A DNA stretch of 61,643 nucleotides, taken from Gemmatimonadota bacterium. Its GTDB lineage: Bacteria > Gemmatimonadota > Gemmatimonadetes > Gemmatimonadales > GWC2-71-9. The DNA lies in assembly GCA_003222135.1 (NCBI GenBank), contig QHUM01000048.1, positions 1 through 61,643 on the forward strand. The letters are read 5' to 3'. Both the position numbers and the translations under genes were made by a program. Positions 51,981-60,893 of this stretch are shown piece by piece. The notes under the pieces were generated by a model. It was given only the letters and a program-made list of their open reading frames with translations, was not told where the DNA came from and made no database searches. Position 1 is the first letter of the stretch. The number at the start of each line of letters is the position of its first letter.

Positions 51981-52083
51981 CAATCGCGGATTGCGGATTG
52001 CGGATTGCGGAATGCCGAGGGGAGGTCGTGTGCTTCGACACTCGTCCTGCCAATCCGCAATCCGCAATCGTCAATCCGCAATT
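51981..52083. repeat. inverted short-tandem repeat element (ATTGCGG type), copy 2
   Basis: Left arm (51981-52014) of GGATTGC units and right arm (52049-52083) of CCGCAAT units, with a loop of about 34 nt. The right arm nearly equals that of copy 1 at 6599-6631, while the loops differ. It fills the gap between the ferredoxin gene stop and the cupin start. Confidence 0.85.
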
Positions 52084-52089
52084 GTCTCA

Positions 52090-52659
52090 TCACGTAGGCA
52101 GGCTCAGTCTCAACGAGGACGGTGAAGTGACGCACGCGGTGACGCACACCCCGCACCCCACGCACCCCTCGGGCTTCAGGATCGGGTGGCCGCCGGCGTC
52201 GAGGGCGAGCGCCCGCTCTCCCACGGGACAGGCACGCGCACACACGCCGCACGGGACGCCGTGGAACGTGATGCAGCGCTCCGGCTCGAGCTCGAGGATC
52301 CCCAGGTGCACGCCCGCCCAGCCGTCCGCGGGCGGGACGAGCGCGCCCGTCTCACACGCGTGCGCGCACGGCATGTCGGCACACGCGACGCACGCCTGGA
52401 TGCCGGGATCGATCATCGGCGTTCCCGCGGCGAGCCCGGCGCCGGCCGGCGCCTTGACGATCGCGTGCACCGGACAGACGTCGATGCAGTCGCCGCAACG
52501 CGTGCAGGAAGCGAGGAAGGCGAGCTCGTCCGCCGCGCCGGGCGGGCGGAAGTAGCGGCGGGGCGCGACGCGCTGCTCGGTGCGCACCCGCACTTCCTGC
52601 AGCAGCCGGCCGAACGTCTCGCGAAAGAAGCCGCGCCGATCGCTCGCCCGCGTGTCCAT
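52090..52659 (-). CDS. ferredoxin-type 4Fe-4S protein, NapF/NapG-like
   Basis: A 189-residue protein with four Cys clusters: CTRCGDCIDVCPVHA, CVACADMPCAHACETGAL, CGVCARACPVGERAL (preceded by an earlier Cys) and CVGCGVCVTACVTSP. The first and last fit classical 4Fe-4S ferredoxin motifs. NapF/NapG/MauN-type proteins have similar spacing and pass electrons to periplasmic enzymes. An N-terminal RRGFFRE motif resembles a Tat signal start, but no clear hydrophobic stretch follows. The ATG shares its A with the M1 peptidase stop (TGATG), so translation is coupled. The electron partner is unknown. Confidence 0.82.
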   Translation of the reverse strand: MDTRASDRRGFFRETFGRLLQEVRVRTEQRVAPRRYFRPPGAADELAFLASCTRCGDCIDVCPVHAIVKAPAGAGLAAGTPMIDPGIQACVACADMPCAHACETGALVPPADGWAGVHLGILELEPERCITFHGVPCGVCARACPVGERALALDAGGHPILKPEGCVGCGVCVTACVTSPSSLRLSLPT

Positions 52660-55610
52660 CAGAAGCTGGTCCCGACGCTGACCTGCCAGCGGAACGCGAA
52701 GCGCTTGTCTCCCGCCGTGAAATCCCGGGCGTCGTCCCAGCGGTTCACGGCCAGCGGCACCTCGAGGCGCATCGTCCAGGCCAGCTCTTTCACCTGATGG
52801 CGCGTCATCAACCCCACCCCGATGTCGTACAGCGTGGTGTACCACTGCCCCGGGGGGGACGACGGCAGCGCCGTCGTGTCCACGACCCCGGCATCCCCGA
52901 ACGCCTCGAGCCCGAGCCCCCGCAAGATACCCTGATCGCGTCGCAGGACCCACGGCGTGGCTTCCAGGTTCACCGCCACCGCCCAGCGCCCCCCCAGGTC
53001 TGGCCGGAAGCCACGGAGGTTCGCACCGCCAGGCGCTTGATAATGAAAGTCGGGGCGCACCAGCAACGCGCCCCGGCTCCGCAGCAAGGGGTTCGTGAAC
53101 GTCTCGTAGGGATCGGCGCCCGCGATGGAGATACGCCGCTGCCGCACCGGATCGGACGAGCCGAGGTAGGCGCCCGCGAACAGCCGCGCACCCCACGACG
53201 GCGTGCGGACGCTCGCTTCCCCGGCGAACCGGCCGAACGCCTCGAAATCGTAGCGGTTGTTGGCGACGATGCCGGGTCCCGGGTTCCAGTAGGCGACCCC
53301 CGCGTGGGCCCCGAGCCGCGCCCGCAACACCGCCGTGCCCAGGGTCCGGGTGGTGCTCACCCACGGCCCACCCTCCACCGTGCCCGCGTCGTCCCACAGC
53401 CGGCGATCGAGGTACCCCAGGTCAGTGGTCGCCATCCACAGGGCATCGAACCCCACATGGGGGTCGGCGGCGTCCACGAGCCGCGGTCGCAACGCATGGT
53501 CTACCTGGATCTTGCCCCCCGCACGACCCTCGACGAACCACGCCGCCACGCTCGTCTCAGTGCGCGGCTGGAGCTGGCCGATCGGATTGCTCCAGCGACC
53601 GTACAACCCGAGGACCTGACTCGCGCCGCCCCGCGTCGCCACCGTGCCGAGCACGAGGGCGCGGTTGTAGCGGCCGAGGTAGTTGGCCCGCTCCCGCACG
53701 CCGACCGTGACGCCACCGAAGTCGTTGGACCAGATCACGGGCAGCAAACCGCGTACACCGCGATCGCGGCGCACCGTCTCCTGGAACGGATCGTCGATCC
53801 GCAGCGTCCACCCGCCCCCTACGCCCACCAGTCCGTGCCGTTCCCGGTTGTTCAGCATGTTGTAGTCGTGGGCCCGCACCCGGGGGTCGAGCATCAGGGG
53901 GCCCGGTCGCTTGGCGGTGGTGAACTCGACGCGCTCGAGCGCCGGCTGGCCGGTGGCGCGGGCGTAGATGGTGTCTCCCTCGCCGCCTCGGCCCTGCGTC
54001 CCGATCTCGACCGGCATGAAGCCGTCGCCCTTCCGCTCGAGCGTGACAGACGTCAACCAGCGGCCGTCAGCCTGCGGCGATCGCCTGACTCGCTTCAGCG
54101 AGTAATCGATCAACGGCGTCCCGTGCAGCCATTGGCCGAACAGCCACTTCACGTCCTGCCGCGAGACCTGTTCCGCCACCTCCCGGAACGCGTCCTCGTC
54201 CACGTGCTTGAGCTTCCAGCGGGCGTAGTAGGCCCGCAGGATCCGGCGCATCGTTTCGTCGCCCACGACGTAGCGCAGCTGCTCGTAGAACAGCTGCGCC
54301 TTGTCGTACACCATCTGGTTGTACGTGAAGAAGTCGCGGAACCGCTCGCTCGGCATGGAGACGGGCTCGCTCCAGCGATCGAGGTCGAGCATCAGCACGT
54401 CCGCCTCGAGCGTCGGGTACTCTGAACGTCCCGCGTGTCGCTCGAAGAACCAGCTCGTCTGGAAGCTCGTGAACCCCTCATCGAGAAACGCTTCCCGCCA
54501 TTCGTTGTTGGCCAGGATCCCCATGGTGTAGTTGTGGCCGACTTCGTGGATGATGAGGCCGAGCCCGGCCGAGCCGTCCATCACCATCATCGGGAACTCG
54601 GTGCCGCCGCCTTCGATGCGGTGCACGTTGGTGAGCGTCGGCCAGGCAAACTTCCCGTACAGCGAGTCGAGCCACGCCAGCGCCACCTCCGTGTTGCGCA
54701 CCGCGATCCCCTTTCCCCACGTCGCACTGTCCTCCGGGAGGTAGAGCGCCCGCACCACGACGTCGCCGTAGCGCCCCTCATCGTACACGTACCGCGGGTT
54801 GAGCGAGAAGGCGAAATGATGGACCTGCTCGGCGTGGAAATGGATGCACTTGCGTCCCGTCGCCACCGCGCCGCATCCCGCCCCAGGGACCCGCGGCCCG
54901 TACCAGCCGCGCTGGTAGTCGATCCGCAGCCGCGGATCGACCTTGGCGTGCTCCCATCCCGGGTCGCCTTCGACCACCACGCCGGTGGCCCCGATGACCT
55001 GGTCTTGGGGGAGGTCGAGCATCACGTCGTACGTCGCGAACTCGCCGTAGAACTCGCCCGCGGGATAGAGCGGGTGGTCCTGCCATCCCCACCGGTCGTA
55101 CACCACGACTTTCGGATACCACTGCGCGAAATCGAGCCGCCGTCCCTGGCGCCCTTGTCGTCGCGGGAGCGTCGAGGGCCGCGCCCGCCAGTCGATCTCC
55201 ACCACCACCGAGTCTCCCGGCACGAGCGGCCGCGGCAGCGCCCAGTGCGCGATCGTCGAATCGGGAGCATACGGATAGTCGGGTCTGGCCCGCTCGCCCA
55301 TCAGCGACGCATTCGTGATGCGCTCGAACGCGTAGTCCGGGTCTCGCAGCCGCTGGAATCGCACCCGTCCTTCGGCCGCGTCCGCCGCGGCCCAGCGCGA
55401 GCCCGGCCGGAAGGCGTTCAGGTACTGGTGCACGAAGAAGTCACGCAGCGTGTCCGGGGAGCGGTTCACGTAGGTGATCCGCGCGTGACCGACTAGCACG
55501 CCCGCCGGCTCGTCCAACGCTGCCGTGATGTGGTAGGCAGCCCGCTGCTGCCAGTAGCCCAGGGTGTCGGGGGCCATCAATAAAAGAAGGATCGGGATCA
55601 TCGGGGTCAT
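52659..55610 (-). CDS. M1-family metallopeptidase fused to a beta-barrel-like C-terminus
   Basis: A 983-residue protein. After a signal peptide (MIPILLLLMAPDTLG) comes an M1 aminopeptidase fold: the substrate loop GGGTEFPMMVMDG, zinc site HEVGHNY (near residue 353) and the downstream Glu in FLDEGFTSFQTSWF. The last about 380 residues have repeated beta strands with aromatic girdle residues (RYNRALVLGTVATRGGASQV, RSRGALLVRPDFHYQAPGG) and end FRWQVSVGTSF, like a surface-antigen outer-membrane barrel. So the peptidase may be anchored at the outer membrane. The start chosen is the ATG at 55610, before the signal peptide. The stop overlaps the ferredoxin gene. Confidence 0.88.
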   Translation of the reverse strand: MTPMIPILLLLMAPDTLGYWQQRAAYHITAALDEPAGVLVGHARITYVNRSPDTLRDFFVHQYLNAFRPGSRWAAADAAEGRVRFQRLRDPDYAFERITNASLMGERARPDYPYAPDSTIAHWALPRPLVPGDSVVVEIDWRARPSTLPRRQGRQGRRLDFAQWYPKVVVYDRWGWQDHPLYPAGEFYGEFATYDVMLDLPQDQVIGATGVVVEGDPGWEHAKVDPRLRIDYQRGWYGPRVPGAGCGAVATGRKCIHFHAEQVHHFAFSLNPRYVYDEGRYGDVVVRALYLPEDSATWGKGIAVRNTEVALAWLDSLYGKFAWPTLTNVHRIEGGGTEFPMMVMDGSAGLGLIIHEVGHNYTMGILANNEWREAFLDEGFTSFQTSWFFERHAGRSEYPTLEADVLMLDLDRWSEPVSMPSERFRDFFTYNQMVYDKAQLFYEQLRYVVGDETMRRILRAYYARWKLKHVDEDAFREVAEQVSRQDVKWLFGQWLHGTPLIDYSLKRVRRSPQADGRWLTSVTLERKGDGFMPVEIGTQGRGGEGDTIYARATGQPALERVEFTTAKRPGPLMLDPRVRAHDYNMLNNRERHGLVGVGGGWTLRIDDPFQETVRRDRGVRGLLPVIWSNDFGGVTVGVRERANYLGRYNRALVLGTVATRGGASQVLGLYGRWSNPIGQLQPRTETSVAAWFVEGRAGGKIQVDHALRPRLVDAADPHVGFDALWMATTDLGYLDRRLWDDAGTVEGGPWVSTTRTLGTAVLRARLGAHAGVAYWNPGPGIVANNRYDFEAFGRFAGEASVRTPSWGARLFAGAYLGSSDPVRQRRISIAGADPYETFTNPLLRSRGALLVRPDFHYQAPGGANLRGFRPDLGGRWAVAVNLEATPWVLRRDQGILRGLGLEAFGDAGVVDTTALPSSPPGQWYTTLYDIGVGLMTRHQVKELAWTMRLEVPLAVNRWDDARDFTAGDKRFAFRWQVSVGTSF

Positions 55611-55752
55611 GAGGATGGGGAAGCTACACGCCCCTCGCTCAGACGGGGAGGCGTGGCGCGTGATTTCGACCGGCGGCGCACGAATCGGGCGCCGGTTTTC
55701 GACGACTGACTCCTCATGTTGCGCGTGCAAACCTCGACAACAGGAGCCAGTT

Positions 55753-57009
55753 ATGACGCATAAATCGCGCTATCTCTCGATCGGTTGGACCCTGACGGCC
55801 GTGTCAGTCCTCGCCGCCGTAGTGGCGTGCAGCGACCGCTCCCAGAATACTACGGGCCCTGCCCCCAACAGACCCGAAGCGGCGGCGACCTCTGTCGACG
55901 CCGAGCGACAGACGAAATCCGAGGCATTGGCGCAACACCTGGCGCGCGCGCTCGCGCACCCGGCGTTCCGTGCGTACGTCAAAGCGCAGCTCGATTCCTC
56001 GCCGTTTCGCGAGCACAAGCTCCACTTTCAGCGCTTTCTCGGCGCGCACGGGGCCCACGCCCGCGACGAGGTCGCCCGACATGCCGGCGTGACGGCAGCC
56101 GAGGTGGACCGCGAGGCGCAGGCGGCGATCCCGCTCGAGTTCTACCTCCCCGTGCCGGCGCACCGGCGCGCCTGGACCGGCGACGCCAACTTGCTCGTCG
56201 CGACCGCCCTGCGCGATCACGACATCCCGGTGGCGTTCGACCCGCAAGGGCACCGCGTCCTGCTCGACCCGGACCGGCCGCCCGCGACTCCGGTGATCGC
56301 GCTCGTCCCGGTCGAGACCGACTTCACGCCAGTGCCGTCGATGCAGCTGTGCATGGAGGGCTGCGGTACGGGTGGTGGCGGCTCACCGCCCCCGCCCCCT
56401 CCGGCCCCGCCCCCGCCCCCATCAGGGCTCTACATGACGCAAGCCCATTTTGTGGATGATTTTGAGGGTTGGTTGAAAGGCGCCCCCGAATTTGAGGTGC
56501 ACGTGCTCGGCCAGAAGGGGCAGAGCGACTCGCTCACCGACTACCAGTGTGCCGGTGAGAAGCAGCCGGCACCCTATTACTTCGACCAGAACGGTCTCGA
56601 CTGGAGCGGCAGCGTCATGCTGTTCAGCAAGAGCCAGATCGACGCTTACAACGTCGCTCACCGCGGTCAGAACGTGCGGGTCTACGTCGTGGAGGACGAC
56701 GATACGGCGTGCCAGATCAAGACGAGCAGCGACGCCTGGAAGAGGGCGCTCGAAGCCGTGGACGCGGCGAACCAGCTGCGGACGGCCGGGAAGGACACGA
56801 CGTCGATCACCGGTCAGAAGCTGTGGAAGTACGCGCAGGCGTTCCAGAAGCTGCTGAGCGCGCTCGCGTCGATCATCAACACCAACGACGAGCTGGTAGG
56901 CGACGTCGTCCAGGACAACGTCGTCGGGGAGTATCACCCGGGATTCAACTGGATCGTCAAGGGTGAGAACAACGTCACCAACGGCTGGGTGCAGCTGGAG
57001 CTGAAGTGA
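55753..57009 (+). CDS. hypothetical lipoprotein with proline-rich linker
   Basis: A 418-residue lipoprotein (lipobox AAVVAC) from ATG 55753 with AGGAG seven bases upstream. An N-terminal helical domain (ALAQHLARALAHPAFRAYV, then HARDEVARHAGVTAAEVDRE) is followed near residue 205 by Cys-containing MQLCMEGCG and a Pro-rich linker (PPPPPPAPPPPPSG), then a second domain (EFEVHVLGQKG, QNVRVYVVEDDDTACQIKTS). I do not recognise the family. The divergent M1 peptidase gene begins 143 bp away. The outer-membrane-like gene that follows is 23 nt downstream. Confidence 0.75.
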   Translation: MTHKSRYLSIGWTLTAVSVLAAVVACSDRSQNTTGPAPNRPEAAATSVDAERQTKSEALAQHLARALAHPAFRAYVKAQLDSSPFREHKLHFQRFLGAHGAHARDEVARHAGVTAAEVDREAQAAIPLEFYLPVPAHRRAWTGDANLLVATALRDHDIPVAFDPQGHRVLLDPDRPPATPVIALVPVETDFTPVPSMQLCMEGCGTGGGGSPPPPPPAPPPPPSGLYMTQAHFVDDFEGWLKGAPEFEVHVLGQKGQSDSLTDYQCAGEKQPAPYYFDQNGLDWSGSVMLFSKSQIDAYNVAHRGQNVRVYVVEDDDTACQIKTSSDAWKRALEAVDAANQLRTAGKDTTSITGQKLWKYAQAFQKLLSALASIINTNDELVGDVVQDNVVGEYHPGFNWIVKGENNVTNGWVQLELK

Positions 57010-57032
57010 ACGGTTTCCACAAGGGAGCAAGC

Positions 57033-57620
57033 ATGCGCACGCTCATCAGATTGCTCGCCGTAGTCGCCCTGGCCGTTCCCGGTCGGATCCGCGCCGCGCA
57101 GTGGGGCCTCTCGGCGGAGGTCGGGGTGGCGCGCTTCGGAGGCACGGCGCGGGACAGCTCAGGTGCCTCGCTCGGCCCCTACCGCCCCACGACGTTCGGG
57201 GTGCGGGTCGCCCGGGATCTCGGCCCGGTACGCGTCGGCATCGGGTTGATGTACGCCCGCACCGGCCTCGCGGGTGAGCAGAACCAAACGGCGGTGGTCT
57301 TCTACGACCGCGCGTCACTGCTCGAAGCCGCTCCCGAGATCTCCCTGGCGGTCGCGCGCTTCGGTGCCGGCTGGGTGACTCGCGTCGAAGCGGGTCCCAG
57401 CCTCTCCATCTGGGACGTGGACGGCGTCTCGCGCACGCGCGTCGGGGGGCGGGGAGCGGTCGCATTCGAGTGGCCGCTCTCGGGACGGTGCGCCGGGTCG
57501 CTTCGCGCGACCGGAGTCGTGAGCGGATCGGTAATGAATCGCGACGAGACGCCGGCGGGAGTGGAGCGGCGGGCGACGCGACGCGGTGGCATCTCGATCG
57601 GGCTGCGCTATCGGTTGTAG
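57033..57620 (+). CDS. hypothetical outer-membrane beta-barrel protein
   Basis: A 195-residue protein with signal peptide (LIRLLAVVALAVPGRIRA) and amphipathic strands in the pattern of small outer-membrane barrels: WGLSAEVGVARFGGTA, TFGVRVARDLGPVRVGIGLM and the ending GGISIGLRYRL. ATG 57033 has AAGGGAGC upstream. It is probably co-transcribed with the lipoprotein before it. Function unknown. Confidence 0.7.
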   Translation: MRTLIRLLAVVALAVPGRIRAAQWGLSAEVGVARFGGTARDSSGASLGPYRPTTFGVRVARDLGPVRVGIGLMYARTGLAGEQNQTAVVFYDRASLLEAAPEISLAVARFGAGWVTRVEAGPSLSIWDVDGVSRTRVGGRGAVAFEWPLSGRCAGSLRATGVVSGSVMNRDETPAGVERRATRRGGISIGLRYRL

Positions 57621-57639
57621 GCGCAAACGACGACGGCCC

Positions 57640-57677
57640 GGGCCAACCCTGGTTGGCCCCGGGGCGTCGCCCCGGGG
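57640..57677. terminator. stacked hairpins between convergent genes
   Basis: GGGCCAACC (57640-57648) and GGTTGGCCC (57651-57659) pair with a 2-nt loop; next to this CCCCGGGGCG (57657-57666) and CGCCCCGGGG (57668-57677) pair around a single base. The site separates the rightward barrel gene from the leftward atpH end and probably terminates transcription both ways. It resembles the hairpin at 7842-7862. Confidence 0.7.
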
Positions 57678-57683
57678 TCCCGC

Positions 57684-58241
57684 CTATTCTCCCGTCAGCA
57701 TCCTGCGCCGCAGCACGGCGAGCTTGCGCTTGAGCGAGCCGTCGTAGATCCGGTCGCCGATGCGCACCACGACGCCGCCCAGGATCCCGCGATCGGTGCG
57801 GAAGTGCGTCCGGACCTCCTTGTGCAGCACCGCCGTGAGGCGCTCGGCGATCTCCCGCTCGAGCAGATCATCCGAGTCGCGCGCGAGCGTCACACCCGCG
57901 TGCACGCGGTTGAGCCGCAGGTCCACCAGGCCCTGATACTCCTGTGAGATCTCCGCCAGGAGACCCTGGCGGCCGCGCCGCACCACCGCCTGCAGAAAGC
58001 GCACGAGCTCAGGCGGCGCGATGCCCTCCAACGCCCGCTCGAGCAACGCGCTCTTGGTGGCCTTCGAGACCCGGGGGGAGTCGAGCGCGACGGCGATGCG
58101 TTCGTCCGCCCGGATCGCGCCCGCCACGGCCTCCAGCAGCCGGCCGTACTGCTCGACGGTCTCACGTCCACCTCGTTCCGCACCCTCCGCCGCCAGGAGC
58201 AGCGCCTCGGCGTAGTTGCGCGCGATCGTGACGGATTTCAC
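57684..58241 (-). CDS. atpH: F-type ATP synthase delta subunit
   Basis: A 185-residue OSCP/delta subunit: VTIARNYAEALLLAAE at the start, ELVRFLQAVVRRGRQGLLAE in the middle, and DRGILGGVVVRIGDRIYDGS near the end. GTG at 58241 overlaps the atpF stop (GTGA). It forms the top of the peripheral stalk linking F1 to subunit b. In most bacteria atpA, atpG, atpD and atpC follow; here a strong hairpin and a convergent gene follow instead. Confidence 0.95.
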   Translation of the reverse strand: MKSVTIARNYAEALLLAAEGAERGGRETVEQYGRLLEAVAGAIRADERIAVALDSPRVSKATKSALLERALEGIAPPELVRFLQAVVRRGRQGLLAEISQEYQGLVDLRLNRVHAGVTLARDSDDLLEREIAERLTAVLHKEVRTHFRTDRGILGGVVVRIGDRIYDGSLKRKLAVLRRRMLTGE

Positions 58242-58807
58242 TGTCGCTGCTCGAGCGTCGCCAGGTATTCCGTCACCAGGCGGCGGTTGGCCTCGTTGTC
58301 GAGCTGCGCCTCGAGCAGCTTCGAAGCCGCAGCGATCGAGAGGTCCACGGCCTCGCGGCGCAGCGCCAGGATCGCCTTGTCCCGTTCCTCCTCGATGTCC
58401 TTGCGCGCCCGCGCCAGCAGCGCTTCGTACTCCTCCCGAGCCTTGGCGAGCAGCGCGGCGCGCTCCTTCTCGGCGACGGCCTTCGCCTTGGCGATCAGCT
58501 CCTGCGCCTCGGCCCTCGCCCCCGCCAGGAGCCGCTTGTGCTCCTCGAGCAGCGCGGCGGCCTCCCCCCGATCCTTTTGCGCCTGCGCGATCTGCTCCTC
58601 GAGGCGTCGCTCCCGCTCCCGCACGGCTGCCAGCAGCACCGGCCACACGCTGCGCCTCAGGACGAGGAGCAGCAGCCCGAACACGACGAGCGTCCAGATG
58701 ACGAGCCCGCCGTCGACCGTGAGCGGCCCGGCGCCGCCTTCCTGTGCCCGCGCCGGCAGCGCCGTTGTGGCGGCGAGCAGCAAGGCGAGCCCCAGCGACG
58801 TGCGCAT
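58238..58807 (-). CDS. atpF: F-type ATP synthase b subunit
   Basis: A 189-residue b subunit. A membrane helix (LVIWTLVVFGLLLLVLRRSV) is followed by the long charged coiled coil (AQAQKDRGEAAALLEEHKRL, AKAKAVAEKERAALLAKARE). Unusually an extra N-terminal hydrophobic segment ending ALPARAQ precedes it, looking like a cleavable signal peptide. RBS GAGGACGC is good. Confidence 0.95.
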   Translation of the reverse strand: MRTSLGLALLLAATTALPARAQEGGAGPLTVDGGLVIWTLVVFGLLLLVLRRSVWPVLLAAVRERERRLEEQIAQAQKDRGEAAALLEEHKRLLAGARAEAQELIAKAKAVAEKERAALLAKAREEYEALLARARKDIEEERDKAILALRREAVDLSIAAASKLLEAQLDNEANRRLVTEYLATLEQRQ

Positions 58808-58817
58808 GCGTCCTCGA

Positions 58818-60227
<1,410 letters not shown>

Positions 60228-60231
<4 letters not shown>

Positions 60232-60590
60232 CGCACCTCAGTGCCCGTCGCCTTTACCACGAGCGCCTCGACCACCACGAAACCCATCAGGACGCCCACC
60301 AGGGCGAACAGCGTCGGCTCGAGCGCCAGCTTGAGCTGCGGGGCGATCACCAGCGCGCACGCCGCCACGACCAGGAGTCGCACCGCGATGCCCGTCGCCC
60401 AAACCAGCAGGAAGCGTTCCGTCCCAAGCGCCCGCACCAGCCACCACCCGAGCGGCCCCTGCGCTACGAGGGCGATCCCCAACGCGAGCCGGACTCCGGA
60501 CCCGGCGTCCGGCGACAGCACGAAGCTAAGAGTGAGGGCCGCTGCGGCAACCGTCGCCACGCCGACCAGGTACCGACCTGGCGCCGTCAC
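60228..60590 (-). CDS. atpI: ATP synthase subunit I-like protein
   Basis: A 120-residue membrane protein with four hydrophobic segments (LVGVATVAAAALTLSFVLS, LALGIALVAQGPLGWWLVRA, LLVWATGIAVRLLVVAACAL, LFALVGVLMGFVVVEALVV). AtpI proteins assist c-ring assembly or Mg2+ supply. GTG at 60590 overlaps the atpZ stop (GTGA). Confidence 0.75.
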
Positions 60591-60793
60591 CGCCCGTCCT
60601 TGTCGGCCTTGGTGAGTTCCTGAATCAGTGAGTACAGCGTGCCGCCGAAGCCAAGCAACGCTCCCAGAATCGTGAAGACGCCGTCGGTTCCAGCCTTGCG
60701 ATCCACCCACTGCCCCACGAGGACCGAGACGAGGATGGTGACGGCCAGCTGGACCCCGAGCCCGGCGTAGCGGAGCGGTCCCGGGCGTTTCAC
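60587..60793 (-). CDS. atpZ: AtpZ/AtpI-family small membrane protein
   Basis: A 68-residue protein with two helices: LGVQLAVTILVSVLVGQWVD and FTILGALLGFGGTLYSLIQE, the usual AtpZ layout. It is the first gene of the ATP synthase operon. GTG at 60793 is the start; a Rex-like palindrome lies 17-36 bp upstream. Confidence 0.8.
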   Translation of the reverse strand: MKRPGPLRYAGLGVQLAVTILVSVLVGQWVDRKAGTDGVFTILGALLGFGGTLYSLIQELTKADKDGR

Positions 60794-60808
60794 GGCGCAA
60801 AGCTACGC

Positions 60809-60830
60809 GCTTGTGAAAAATTTCGCAAGC
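60809..60830 (-). promoter_or_regulatory. Rex-type redox operator candidate at the ATP synthase promoter
   Basis: TTGTGAAAAATTTCGCAA at 60811-60828 matches the Rex box TTGTGAA-N4-TTCACAA in 13 of 14 defined positions. It is flanked by one more G/C pair on each side, making a 22-bp near-palindrome. It lies between atpZ and the divergent MoxR gene. Rex is an NADH-sensing repressor of respiratory genes in several phyla. Whether this organism has Rex is not known from the window. Confidence 0.6.
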
Positions 60831-60868
60831 AAAGGGCGGACCGCGCAAACTTATGTGGCGCTTGGGAG

Positions 60869-60874
60869 TATGAT
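60869..60874 (+). promoter_or_regulatory. -10-like element for the MoxR gene
   Basis: TATGAT lies 20 bp upstream of the ATG at 60894, with a TGGAGCG ribosome binding site between. No good -35 box stands 17 nt upstream, so the promoter is weak or activated. Confidence 0.35.
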
Positions 60875-60893
60875 GTGCTAACCTGGAGCGATC

